From Cheilinus undulatus (lineage: Eukaryota; Chordata; Actinopteri; Labriformes; Labridae): DNA of 64,000 nucleotides. Positions 11,201-43,300 of the stretch are shown here, piece by piece. The number at the start of each line of letters is the position of its first letter. Position 1 is the first letter of the stretch. Position numbers and translations under genes: made by a program. Location of the stretch: contig NC_054884.1 in assembly GCF_018320785.1 (NCBI RefSeq), positions 23,127,667-23,191,666 of the forward strand, given 5' to 3'. The notes beneath the pieces are model-generated. The model was not told where the DNA came from, ran no database searches, and was given only the letters and a program-made list of their open reading frames with translations.

Positions 11201-14200
11201 TTGGGGTGGATCTAGATTTTTCTTTTGTTATTTTATATCTTGGTAAAATTCCGGAAACAGTCCTTCATAAGGACAGGTACCTATTGAAGATCCTTTTGGC
11301 AAGTGCCAGGAAAGCTAAGACTCCAGTTGGAAAAGTGTGTGGAACGCTGGGAAAAATGGATCATGTATATGCACATTGTATAGTGAGACTTTATGTTAAA
11401 ATGTATGTGTACGTATGTATGTATGTGTAACAGAACATTTTGATTTTAACTGTATCACCCATGATGAACTAATGTTCTTTGTTCTTGTAAATAAAAAGTT
11501 AAAAAAATAAAAATAAAATGTACATATACAGTGCTTAAGAAATTAATTAGACCACCACCCAAAGTAAAGTTTATGCAACAGCTGCCCTAAATTAACAACA
11601 TTGGTAATTACCAAAATATTTTTTTTATGTTTCTGCAATGGTTAATACACCAATATGTAGAATCTCTTTAACCGAAATATTTTTAATGCTAAAAATAATA
11701 GTAATTATTGTTATCCATGAATTTTCAAATTTACTGATTTACGAAAAAACTGAAAAACATTAAAGCACATTATTATTTCTTGATTAATATGTCAAATGAT
11801 AGTTATTTACTTGCATTCCTGAACAGAAAAATTTGTTTTAGTAGTTGAATGTTATGCTTGATTAATTTCTGACTTCTCAGAGAAGCCCAGTGAACCGGCT
11901 CAAATTTGGGTATAAAAAGGTGAATTTAGTTTGGAATTCCTCATTCCTGTTCAAAATGGTAAAACGTGGAGAGCTCACTGAAAATGAAAGAGTTCGCATT
12001 AAAGCACTTCATGATGCTGGATGGTCTCTGAGACAAATATGACAGGTGGTCTAATAAATTTGTTAAGCACTGTATGTTTGATACTGCATGTTTAAGTATA
12101 AGAGCAGCATATATCAATAGCTTTTTTTCTAAAGCTGAATTGTTGCCAAGCAATGTAAAATTTAATTCCATTGTTGCCACCGAGCAACTATTTTGTTTTA
12201 TATACTGATTTTAAGATTTTAATTAACATGAAATCAGTTAAATGTGTTTTGATTCTGAAAGATCATATTGTTCTCAGTCACTGGCAGAGCTGTTGATCTA
12301 GTTACCAATCTCAGACCTTGAGCACTGCAGCCCCACCGCCATAGTTCAAGCAGGGACTATTCAAGGGGTAGATTTTCTACCCAGGAAATGAACTTAAGCT
12401 TGAGTTCATGCAGATCCAGTAGTCATATGCCCAGATTATGATCAGCTGACAACCAGTTGTCCCAATTATCGCCTCCCAGCTCCCACAGCCAGTTACATCT
12501 CTTCCTCTCAACACATTCATACTACTATGAATTAATTAATTTTGAACTAGTTTTATTACTTTCAATAAGCATTATCATAAATGAATCTATCCACTTGGGG
12601 GATTTCTAGCTTTGTGATCCCTTGAAAGTCAAAGCATGCTGCTTGATTAACCCAGGGAACATCTTTTTAGTACAAAAGCCCAGTGTTCCTCATCAAGTTC
12701 CTTGTTTCTGGGGAAATAAACTGCACCTCATGTAAGCACTCATGGAATGCTACTGGTCCAGTCAGATTACTATTTTTGAGAATAAAACAACAGCTTTGAT
12801 CAAAAACGAGTTCTCGTTGTTTATTCTCAAAAATAGTCTGTATTGTAAGTTACTTCAGCAATGAAAACGATCAATTGATTTCAAACTTTATCTAATACTG
12901 GCAAAACTTTCCAGATGTCTTAGCACTGGTGTGTAGAAGGTGCTATTGAGCTAATTTTAACATCATTTGATCAAATTCCTGCAGAGTTACAGGAACTTGC
13001 TGCTGACATGTTCGGGATGGAAGAGGCACTGTTTGTTTCTACTGGAACTATGAGTAATCTCATCGCAGGTGGGATAAGTATGTAAAAGTAGTATCTGAAT
13101 CAAGTTTATAAGTTTAGAAAGGTAATCAATGCACCCTTTGTTTTATTATACAGTGATGGTGCACTGCAGGGAGCGAGGAGATGAGATGATTGTAGGCGAT
13201 CTATCCCATTTGCAGATCTACGAGCAAGGGGGGAGTGCACACGTGAGTCTGGTTGTTAAATAATGCGACTGCACTCATGAGGATAAAGCAACATGCTTCA
13301 CAGTCACACCAAGTGTTATACCAAAGGTTGGGTTTTCATGCACAGCTGCTGTAAGTTTCCAATAAGTGATGTCTTTAGTTCACTGCTAGCTACTGATTGA
13401 AGTGCACATGTTTTTGCTAAGGCATCAGAAAATCATAAAAATTGAGCAATGCATTAACTTGGAATTTTTGTGTGAATTTGAACAAAACAGCTGCTGAATC
13501 TTTTTGTGCATTAACAGAGATGTATGGGGTACAATGCATGTCATGTGCATGTGTGATGGAATGACATTTTGTAAAGGCAGAGAGGACGTCCAAGACAATT
13601 TATGTTCAGGCGCCCATGCACATCAGAAACTTCTGAAAACATTCAACAAATTGAACCAATTGTTCAAAATGATTGAAGACTCAGTATAAGACTGATAGCA
13701 GAAATGGTCTCCATTGATTAAAAGACAGTTCTGAAAATTTTACATGAAAATTTGAACATGACAAAAGTGTGTGCCAAAGTTGTCCTAAAATTTCTTACTC
13801 CTCATCCAAAGGAAAAACCCAAGCAAATTTGTGGAGACATTTTGGAACAAATTGAAAAACCCCCCACTTTTTTAGGAGTGATTACATGCCATGAAACTTG
13901 GATCTTCCATACGATATTGTGTTGCAGTCAGTACACTGGAAAACACCATTGTCACCAAGGATAGAAAGAAAGCACAACAAAGCAAGTCCAAATTCAAGGC
14001 CATACTGATTGTTTTCTTTGACATTAAGGGTATAATTTAGAAGGCAAGAAGGGTCAATCGTAAATCAACACAATGACAAACAGGTTCTAGGAAAACTGAG
14101 AGAAAAAGTTAAAAAAAGAGACCACAACTGTGGAAAAATGGTTTCATTCTTCATCAAGACAACGCGCCCGCTCACACTGAGCTCTTGGTAAAGCCATTTC

Positions 14201-16563
14201 TGGCCCAATAACATATCACTGCTTGATCACCCTCCCTATCCACCTGATCTAGAACAGTGTGACTTTTTTCTAAGATCTAATCTATGCTCAAAGGAACATG
14301 TTTTGAGTCCGAAGTTAAGAGAAAGAACAACTGAGGTTTTGAGACAACGGTATGAAGAAGACCTACTGCACTGCTTTGATCAGTTGAAGACCTGAATACA
14401 GTGGTGTGTTGATGCAGAAGGGGAGGATATTAAAAGAGAAAGACACTGGAAAATGTTTATGTTAATAAAATTGTATAACAGTATTAGTCTTGTTTTTTAA
14501 TAGCCATACCTCATTTATCAGAGCAGCTTAGACTTACACTGGTCATACTATCATCTACAGTGTATTCAATCTGTATTGTGTGTTTGCACAGCTGGCTGGT
14601 GTTCATGCAGCCACAGTAACTACCCTTCCCGATGGAACTTTCGATTTGGATCAGCTGGAATCAAAGATCTACCATGGTTACCCAAATCCGCGTAACCCCC
14701 GATCACGCCTCATATGTTTGGAGAACACACACAACATACAGGGAGGACGTGTGCTACCACTGACCTTCCTGCAAGAGGTGTGCCTGTGGTACATTTTTCA
14801 CAACAAAGTTGATTATGATTTAAAAAGTGAGTCACCCTGTTAAAGATGTGGTAACATTCTTGCAGCAGCTCTTTTGGGTTTGATCACCTTTGGCTGATGG
14901 GGAACAAAAAGTCAACCTGTGACAGAGGCTGATTATTTTTCTTGGTGTGTTTGATCACCTTTGGCTGGTTTGTTTTCGTCCCAAAGGTCCGAGCTCTGGC
15001 GGATAGATACGGTCTGTCTGTCCACATGGATGGAGCCAGAGTGATGAACGCAGCTGTGGCACAGGGAGTGTCTCCATCTACCATCCTGCAGCACACAGAC
15101 ACTGTCAGTGTGTGCCTCTCCAAGGTGAGACTGCAAAACAGAAACGCATAAAAGAAAAAACAGAATGTAAAGTCAACATGTTGGCAGAGGCAGGACTTGA
15201 AGACTAGTAGACTTTTTCTTAAGTCATGACTCTTGACAGGGTTTGGGTGCGCCAGTAGGAACTATGCTAGCTGGACCCAAAGACTTCATATCCCGTGCAC
15301 GCCACTGCCGTCAAGCTCTGGGTGGAGGGCTGCTACAGGTTGGTGTTCTTGCAGCAGCTGGAAAACTGTCTTTACTTGAGATGATAGGAAGACTGGAGGA
15401 GGATCACCGCAATGCAAAAACTTTTGCTCAAGGTGAGTAGCTCTGCCAATCCCTACATCAGAATGTTAAGCTGCCCAGTGTAAAATGTGAAAAGACAGCA
15501 AAGCCCTGCCCAACTATTAAGTTAAATTACTCTGTTAAACACTGAAGAATAAGTATTGTCCAATACACCTTCATTTGGCAGAAAGTTTTTTGTGCAAAAC
15601 AGACCTATGGCAGTGCAGTCCAATGCAATTAATGCAGACAAATACAACTAAACATCACTCATACTTCTGTCATGAAAAGAAATCATTACACTTCTTTGAA
15701 GGTCTCATATTTTGCCCTTTAAGGTAAGTTTATATTGGTCTCAGAGGTCCCCAAAATGTCCTTGTGAAGTTTGATGCTGAAAAAACACTCTAGTATTGAA
15801 TTTTTTTGCATGTATAAAAACCCCTGTTTCAGCCCTGCTCAGAACAAGCTGTTTCTGTGTCTGTGGCTTTAAAATATTAATGAGCTGTCTGATTCCGCCC
15901 CTGACTACGCCCCTCTCAGGAAATAGATGTGGCTGAATGGATGTGGCTCAGAGCCTGATCCGCTGAGAGGAGGATCAGGGGAGGACGGAGCTTTCTTCCA
16001 AAGGGAAGGCCAACCAAACCTGGGGGTGGGGCTAACTCCCCACATGACATCATGAGGGAAAATCTGAGAACGGCTTGTTTCAGGAAACATTTTCTAAAAG
16101 ATGGAGAAAGAGAGGGGAGAGGGAGTGGATTTTTCTGATTCTTGGGGTTGAGGACAGGCCAGGGCCACATATTTTTGTTAGAAAGCCTGAAAAAGTGTAT
16201 TTTGCATAATATGTCCCCTTTAATCTTTGTTTACTCTTTGTCTCCTCTCTCCTAGCATTGCTGGACTGTGACCCTCCAATTTTTGATATTGACATGGCTG
16301 CCGTGGAGACAAACATCCTGTGTTTCCGTCTGCGGGAGCACACCCTAAGCCCCTCTGAGTTTTGTGCTCGCATGGGTCAGGTTGGCGAGAGAGAGGAGGC
16401 TGCTCTGGGACAGGGGGTAGTAGTTCTCATCGACCCTTATTATGGAAATTTAGTTCGGGCTGTGTGGCATCTTGATATTTCCTCTGAAGACACACAGCTG
16501 GCCATCCAGAAGATGCAATTTGTTGCTTCTCAGTTCTTAGAGGAAAAGCTACGGACCCAGTGA
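5239..16563 (+). CDS. Low-specificity L-threonine aldolase, copy B (complete)
   Basis: Same enzyme as copy A. Exons: 5239-5527, 12985-13068, 13154-13242, 14592-14777, 14987-15124, 15240-15432 and 16256-16563, giving 428 codons plus TGA. The ATG at 5239 was chosen because it opens the frame into [20 protein letters not shown] and [11 protein letters not shown], a standard N-terminal motif; the ATG at 5288 is out of frame. The first ~45 residues are rich in Ser, Arg and Phe and look like a mitochondrial targeting sequence (inference). HMDGAR lies at about residues 229-234, and the PLP lysine of LSKGLGAPVG is residue 262. Intron 1 is 7.5 kb, mostly from a sense-oriented L1; intron 3 holds a mariner remnant. 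The frame is intact. The exon 1 donor (GTTAGA) is weak, which is the least certain junction. Confidence 0.9.
5890..6795 (+). CDS. L1-like ORF1 protein (RNA-binding chaperone)
   Basis: A 301-residue intact frame. An acidic, polar N-terminus is followed by a long coiled coil (about residues 55-148, heptad-like Glu/Lys/Leu) and an RRM-like domain opening with [11 protein letters not shown] at about residue 151. A C-terminal domain contains [19 protein letters not shown] near residue 255. This order (coiled coil, RRM, C-terminal domain) is that of L1 ORF1 proteins, which form trimers and coat the element RNA. No breaks are visible. Confidence 0.88.
   Translation: MEGDKQKKIKYKQGSRRDKGETVEEIYYSDEESYENNGGANEEEANPVMQPIYNDIRALRSDVKSEMSEFRLSFRNDMKKELNEFREEINRKLQEATGELQATTARVGEAEQRISDIEDWNTAAKEALTQALAGQELLQAKLTELEARSRRNNLRIYGVPEESEGSNLSEFVTKLIKSEVGPPVADMDLGIQRCHRALAPKPPQDAPPRSLVICFLEFRVKEQVLRTAWRKKDVRYEGKRIYFDQDYPPEILKKRKAYVGILRELKAKGIRFQTPHPAKLRVFFDSGTQIYESAAEAAKDL
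7442..7729 (+). other. Small ORF with a hydrophobic segment in the L1 inter-ORF spacer
   Basis: A 95-codon frame in the spacer between ORF1 and ORF2, overlapping the ORF2 start (7705) by 25 nt in another frame. It contains one strongly hydrophobic stretch, [20 protein letters not shown], which could be a membrane segment. I know no function for it and it may be chance. The overlap would allow ORF2 to be reached by termination and re-initiation. Confidence 0.3.
7705..11430 (+). pseudogene. L1-like ORF2: AP endonuclease and reverse transcriptase, disabled
   Basis: One frame runs from 7705 to 11430 with two in-frame stops, TGA at 8314-8316 and TAG at 9280-9282. The endonuclease part shows [27 protein letters not shown] and SDHSGVYL. 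The RT part shows the [15 protein letters not shown] block, a [20 protein letters not shown] block, and FADDVLLF at 9799-9822. Near the 3' end the [12 protein letters not shown] block jumps to a segment that continues in another frame ([15 protein letters not shown]), so a deletion with a frame change lies near 11315. A full protein of this type is about 1,250-1,300 residues. The damage is light, in keeping with a young copy. Confidence 0.88.
11527..12074 (+). mobile_element. Tc1-like deletion derivative (MITE)
   Basis: Left end TACAGTGCTTAAGAAATTAA at 11527 matches the complement of the right end (AATTTGTTAAGCACTGTA, to 12074), with TA at the borders. Just before the right end, 11956-12039 reads as the start of a transposase helix-turn-helix ([20 protein letters not shown], then AGWSLRQI) and stops abruptly. 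The element therefore kept both ends and the N-terminal start codons but lost the body. It abuts the L1 target duplication. Confidence 0.7.
12763..12840. repeat. Imperfect inverted repeat / potential hairpin
   Basis: Arms 12763-12791 and 12816-12840 are complementary (core CTATTTTTGAGAATAAA against its complement) with one or two bulged bases and a 24-base spacer. It lies in intron 1 of aldolase copy B. It may be a fold-back remnant of a MITE; there is no loop motif that I recognise. Confidence 0.6.
13500..14470 (+). mobile_element. Mariner-family transposon remnant
   Basis: Translation pieces match mariner transposase in order: [20 protein letters not shown] (13737 on), [19 protein letters not shown] (13843 on), [16 protein letters not shown] (13980 on), then [18 protein letters not shown] (14155 on), and [13 protein letters not shown] near 14230. 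Several stops and frame changes break it. It fills intron 3 of copy B (1,349 bp), whereas copy A intron 3 is only 83 bp, so it landed after the gene duplication or was lost from A. The ends are approximate. Confidence 0.75.
14879..14967 (+). repeat. 18-bp direct repeat at the edge of the conversion tract
   Basis: TTTGATCACCTTTGGCTG occurs at 14879-14896 and again at 14950-14967 in intron 4 of copy B, but once in copy A (1710-1727). The second copy lies within the segment that is identical to copy A, so the repeat marks the join between B-specific and A-like sequence. Confidence 0.7.
15700..16225. repeat. Interspersed repeat in intron 6 of copy B
   Basis: Copy B intron 6 is 823 bp against 174 bp in copy A; the extra DNA is this block. 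It opens with TCTCATATTTTGCCCTTTAA and closes with GCATAATATGTCCCCTTTAA, ends I have seen on common fish repeats. It has no coding content and its class is unresolved. Confidence 0.5.
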
Positions 16564-16596
16564 ATACTGATATCCTCCAAGATATGTCATCTAGTC

Positions 16597-16826
16597 TTGT
16601 GGTTCTCAACTGGTTGAGTCTCGGGACCCACCATCAACTCCTCCAAGAGAATAGTACAGCTTGACCTCAGACGGTACAAAAGTTAGACAAACAAAGAAAC
16701 AGGACAAAGCAAGTATATATATTTTTAAAGAGTTTCACAGACAATATGGTGCAATTGTTAAACTCAGGCACACATCCATGACCCACTGGGAAGGAAGTAC
16801 CAACCCACCATTTGAGAACCACTGAT
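16597..16826. mobile_element. hAT-type MITE in the 3' UTR of copy B
   Basis: The ends TGTGGTTCTCAACTGG and the complement of ATTTGAGAACCACTG are inverted repeats. The same point in copy A lacks the insert (compare TCTAGTCAGTAG at 2717 with the flanks here). The 8-bp duplication is worn (ATCTAGTC / ATTAAGCC). Confidence 0.6.
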
Positions 16827-16977
16827 TAAGCCAGTAGGACTGGTCACAGAAAATTAGCAGACTTATCAAGAATGGGCTCAATGGCATACACGCTGGAAAA
16901 TATTTAGTCCTTTTTATTGAAGAAGTCTTTATATCATAACTTTAAATCGACTTTTTTCATATTTTTATCAAAGTTCT

Positions 16978-16983
16978 AATAAA
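16978..16983 (+). terminator. Poly(A) signal of threonine aldolase copy B
   Basis: AATAAA in the context CTAATAAATCTATT, equivalent to the copy A site. It is displaced from the stop codon by the MITE insertion. Confidence 0.6.
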
Positions 16984-17171
16984 TCTATTCAATCTTTTTG
17001 TTATATTTTCTCTATTTTCTCAAGTATGGGTGTTTCTAATCTTAATGTTTAATCGTCTTAAATCTTTAAGAATTTCATATTTTCTTGAAAAACATGATAC
17101 TGTAAGCATTATGGTCCAATATGGATATTGGTACTGATATATAGATGTAGTCAATACCTAAAACTCTAGTC

Positions 17172-17594
17172 CAGGGATGGGCAAATTTGGTTACTGAGAG
17201 GGCCACATTTAAAAAAACAAAAAATACATAGTGTTATCATGCAAATGGAAATAGTAATGCTTAATTTATTTAGCTCGGCACAGATTTTAAAACAGTATAG
17301 TGTGCTGATATGCACTGAACATAAAAGTTACTGGTTATTCTCATATTACCTTCATACCTATGTTAATATACAAATGCATTTATGATGCACACAATTTTTA
17401 AAGACAGTTAAGGCCAATTGTATCTCTAATTTTACAAATAAATATAAGTGATCAAAGATAATTATAGAATGTGTCTTTTTTTTCACGTTTTCCTCATTTT
17501 TGCAATTTCTAGATATTTGAAACTAACTTTAGGGCCACAATGAGTGAGAGGAGCAGCGGCATGTGGCCCCAGGACCCCCAGTTGCCCACCACTG
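17172..17594. mobile_element. hAT-type MITE
   Basis: An exact 8-bp duplication CTCTAGTC lies at 17164-17171 and 17595-17602. The left end CAGGGATGGGCAA pairs with the right end TTGCCCACCACTG. It is 423 bp with no coding sequence, and subterminal GGGCCACA/TGTGGCCC blocks are visible. Confidence 0.85.
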
Positions 17595-17602
17595 CTCTAG
17601 TC

Positions 17603-19004
17603 CTTAAAACAGGAATGAGGACAAATAAAGAAAAAGACATCAGCTGGCATAAATCTGTTGGTCCTGCCTAAAATCCTACATACATACCGCCCATATTTAC
17701 AGCCAATATAGGCCCAATATTTATAGCCAATACATCAGTTGTAGATTTCATTGGAAACTTTCCAATCTGCTGATACTGATAATTAGGTTTTTGATGTAAT
17801 ATCTGCCATTACTGATGTCATGCTGACAATATTGTGCATCCTTCATTTAAGGGTTTCAGTTCCAGCTGTGTCCAGCTCTACTTTTTGCTCATTTGTTTAT
17901 GAAAACATGCTGTTACAGAAAATAGGTTGGGCCCATGATTCCCAAAGTGGGACCTGCAGCAAGCTGTAATAATATGAATGCGTAAAGTCTTGCACAGCAA
18001 CCAAAGCATGGCAAATTCGGTGACATCAGGGGTCTTGCAGCACATTGCTGCCTCTCTCAGGTCAGTCTTTGCATCAAAATGTAGTGTTTCAGGAGGGCAA
18101 ACCTGTGGAAAATATCAATTCCAGTCCCAATTTGATTGCCTGGATTCCAGTATTTGATCAGCAAGAAATAGACATTCTCTTATTTCATTGTGTTGCCCAT
18201 CTTTGTTCCTCATGCTTGCCCATCTTTGCCAGGTCCCATGCAATTCCACAGTAACCTAATCGTTGTCTGGTCGTGATTATTTTTTTCCTTCTGTTTTTCC
18301 TGAGTAACACTACATTTACCCCAACCCATACAAAATACAGATCATAGCTGGCTATTGAAACAAAGAGTGGCAGCCCCACAGCTGGACTCCTGACTTTGGA
18401 AGATTTGTTGCACAAAACAAGCCTGCAACAATAATGGAAATTATTGCAGGACGGGAAGAGTGAAACATAAAAGAATTGTTTCATCCTTTTTATTCATAGG
18501 GAGTTGTTAATCTTCAGTAAAAAAAAAAAAAAAAAAAAATCTGACCAAGAGATGACTATTGTTACATCTTCAAAATTTTGAAGTTTCATGTGGTAATATC
18601 ATTTTAATAGTGTGTAAGCCACCTGTTAGTTGTCACACTGAAGTTGCTTTTCTGTATTATGCAATGTTTTACTTAAACTCTGAAAATATAGGAAAGGGCA
18701 TGACTGGCTGTCTAGTGGATATCAATATAGGTTTATGGTTTACAAGGGAGGATGGTGGACTCAAGGATATTTTAATCTTCTAAACAGTGGGCCAGCAGAT
18801 CAAGTTTGGTAGCCACCAGGTTGTGTGACCTTGTGGTCACAAGATGGCACTGCTGTTCAAGTCATTACTTGTGGTTGCAGCTGGAAACTGTGAAATGATT
18901 ATGTGAGTATTCCTTGTGTTTAGCCCTTGCCACTCAGGCTTATTTTATTATTGTTAAAATAAATCAGAAGTGAGAAATGCAATATCCTAAAATTCAAAAC
19001 AACC
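17603..19004. other. Intergenic stretch
   Basis: It lies between the aldolase pair and the tRNA gene. There is a poly(A) run at 18519-18539 and otherwise no exon, RNA or element that I can support; short open frames here show no recognisable protein. Confidence 0.5.
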
Positions 19005-19086
19005 TGGCAGCGGTGGGATTCGAACCCACGCCATCGAAATGACTGGAGCCTAAATCCAGCGCCTTAGACCACTCGGCCACGCTACC
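19005..19086 (-). tRNA. tRNA-Leu (anticodon UAG)
   Basis: On the minus strand it runs from GGTAGCGTGGCCGAGTGG to the GCTGCC acceptor arm plus discriminator A (82 nt). The anticodon stem CTGGA/TCCAG encloses TTTAGGC, so the anticodon is TAG. A long variable arm is present, as expected for leucine. The A box (TGGCCGAGTGG) and B box (GGTTCGAATCC) are both intact. There is no intron, and T runs for Pol III termination follow downstream. It is divergent from EEF2K, about 1 kb from that gene's first exon. Confidence 0.95.
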
Positions 19087-19765
19087 ACGACCCACTTACG
19101 AACACACAAAACTTTTTATACCACAATTTACCTATTATCTGGTGACATAGCACTACATAACTACAAGTATTTTGGCCTGTTGTGGCATTAAAGGGATGTA
19201 ATCTGCGATGCCGTGAGACACACCTCTAATTATCGTCGTACTCCCTCTTGTTTTGTCGTTCTGGTAAACGTACAGTTGTGTGACTTCGTCTGTTTTTATT
19301 CATTGTTTTCTTAAGAAAAAAAATCAGTTTCGCTCCACTTCCATCTCAACTAAACGTACAGTTAAATTTTAAATAGACGAAGAAAATGGTTTTCAGCACG
19401 AGGGAAACCACGTAGTCTCTTGTGTATGCCATTAGCTCAGTTAGCTAGCATTGACTCCAAACTAATATTCCCTGAACGTGGTGCAAGAAAGCTAGGTTAA
19501 CTTTATGTTTGATGTGTATTGGGTGACATATCACCTGTTGCACTAGCCCTAGCTCAAATGTGTGGTTGGAAGTTCCTAACGAAGCCTCTTCGAGATTCTT
19601 CACGGGGTTGGCAGCTCGGGTTGGTACAGGCATCCTCAAGTGTACGTAACCGTTAGTAGCGCAGCAGTGCTAGCTCGTAATTCAACGAGTGCTGCGTGAC
19701 GGTACTGTTCTGTAACTTTCAGATAGCGCGTTTTGACTTCACAATAATATGAAACTGCTCAAGCT

Positions 19766-20190
19766 TATTGGTCACATGTGACGTTTATTTTGTTTAGAAC
19801 ATAAATTGAATAAAAATATTATCTGTATTTTAAATGTAACCTTCTTGTTTTAATACCTGTGAATCAATCGAAATTTTGTGTCGACACATAGGTTTTGAAC
19901 TGTAAAATTTGTATTTCCGATTGTCATGAAGGCCGCATGGTCTTGGAGGCGTGGCTCTTAGGGTACAGCGATACGTGCCGAAGTGCAACGTCAGAGTGGT
20001 GGACTGTAACAAGAACGACAGTTCGCTGCCAGGCACGTCCCCGGACCGCCAGGATCCATTGGAGAACCAGGGTTAATCCAGTCCGACTGGAGAGGAAGTC
20101 TAACGGCTACTGCTGCAATCCTGTCCGTCTATATCTTTTTACTGGACCTGAGGGACAGACGAAGACAGAATAGTGTCTCTACCAGATAAG
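19766..20190 (+). promoter_or_regulatory. Probable EEF2K promoter and noncoding first exon
   Basis: A good splice donor (AAG|GTGAGTAAAG) ends a CpG-bearing exon at 20190; the coding exon acceptor is at 20748. Upstream, ATTGG (an inverted CCAAT) at 19766-19770 is followed at once by the perfect palindrome GTCACATGTGAC (19771-19782), an E-box/M-box type site. The start of transcription is not defined, and a short upstream reading frame may lie in the leader. Confidence 0.45.
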
Positions 20191-20756
20191 GTGAGTAAAG
20201 CTGTGTCTGTTCCTCCGATTAGGAGGTTGTTTTTTTATGTTGAACATTGCTTCTGCAGCAGGTAGATAACATTTAAGTTAGACGTTTGGTTAAAATCGTG
20301 TTACAGTTTGCTGAAACATTAGATACCGAAGCCATTGTCGCTGCTGTATGATCTCTGCACAGTGAAGCTGTAGTAATATGTATCATGCTGTGTTTTGCAT
20401 TCCGGTAGACCATCAAGCTATTAACGTGACATTTGCTTTCACAAATTACATTGGAACTTACTGGTACATAAGGAAAGCTTGGTTGCTTTTACATGCTGAT
20501 GCCCATTTTTGAACAAATACACTACATAAGTGTGTATATGTATGGGCTTTAATTCATACATGTGATGGGGATTTCCTGGTGCATACACTTTGTGCCAACA
20601 CATTAAGCTCTCTCGCACGTGGTATGAGATGTACTGTTGTGCAGCCATGATGCAGGGTTGTTTTGAACACGTACAACAGTACCGTGGCTCCAATTACTGT
20701 CTTCTTGTGGCTTGACTTTCCACTCACTCTCCTCTCTCCTTTCAACAGCAAACATC

Positions 20757-42625
<21,869 letters not shown>

Positions 42626-42962
42626 TATGATTCACTTTTTTTACAAAAATGCCACGGGAGTTAATGAGTCTGACTGGTAGTCAGGGCAGTTTACATTTTC
42701 TATGAAAGAACGTTTTGTTAATGGTGCGTAGTGTGTGCGTGTGTTCAGCTTCGTAGGATCAAATTCTACCAACTTGTTTTGCTCTGTTTGCTTATCCTAA
42801 ATGCTCTTTTCTTTCATTTCTGATTACCACTTACTTTTATGCTAATTGAATGCATGGTCAGGAAAAACTGAAGAGTCAAAACAAAGAGAAATGTTTACTT
42901 ACTTTGACCTAAATGTTGAACATTTTGTGTTAAGGATTTATGTAAAAGATAAAAAACTGTAA

Positions 42963-42968
42963 AATAAA
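42963..42968 (+). terminator. eef2k: Poly(A) signal of eef2k
   Basis: AATAAA 338 bp after the stop codon; a T-rich stretch follows, as expected for a 3' end. Confidence 0.65.
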
Positions 42969-43099
42969 GTGAATTGCATTTTTTGAGAAGAGACTTGTCT
43001 CCATTTATTTTTTCCTGCTGTGGACTTGGTGCAATTTTTAAAATTATTTCTAACATGTATTTTTACTAACATGAAAAACTCTATCTTATGTCATCACAG

Positions 43100-43300
43100 G
43101 AAGGGGCACTGCCAGACTCTTGGCTTAGGATGTGCCACATGCAGCAAGATTATTGTACAAGGAGAAGGCAGAAAAGGTTCAAGTCTGACCTGTAAAAAGA
43201 GGGCTGTGAAGAGGGTTTCTGATTTAGGGATCTCAAAATTTCATCTCTACTTTTTGCAGATGATGTGGTTCTATTGGCTTCTTCTGCTAAGTGCAAAACA
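43100..43300 (+). mobile_element. LINE reverse transcriptase fragment
   Basis: In one frame 43230-43295 reads ISSLLFADDVVLLASSA, the catalytic FADD block of a non-LTR reverse transcriptase. The surrounding sequence is too decayed to assign a clade. The longer open frame here (43020-43451) is in another frame and is not a gene. Confidence 0.55.

Larger units (their letters stand above)
5759..11526 (+). mobile_element. Near full-length L1-like LINE with 16-bp target duplication
   Basis: The 16-bp direct repeat AAATAAAATGTACATA lies at 5759-5774 and 11511-11526; the element proper is 5775-11510. It starts with GACTTCCGG, has a short leader, ORF1 (5890-6795), a ~0.9 kb spacer, ORF2 (7705-11430, interrupted) and an A-rich tail. 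The exact target duplication and open ORF1 point to a fairly recent insertion. It is in sense orientation in intron 1 of aldolase copy B. ORF2 carries two stop codons and a deletion near its end, so this copy is not autonomous. Confidence 0.9.

Noticed and set aside
19895-20173. 92-codon frame over the eef2k leader
   Set aside because: It overlaps the probable noncoding first exon; it might contain an upstream frame, but the protein is not recognisable.
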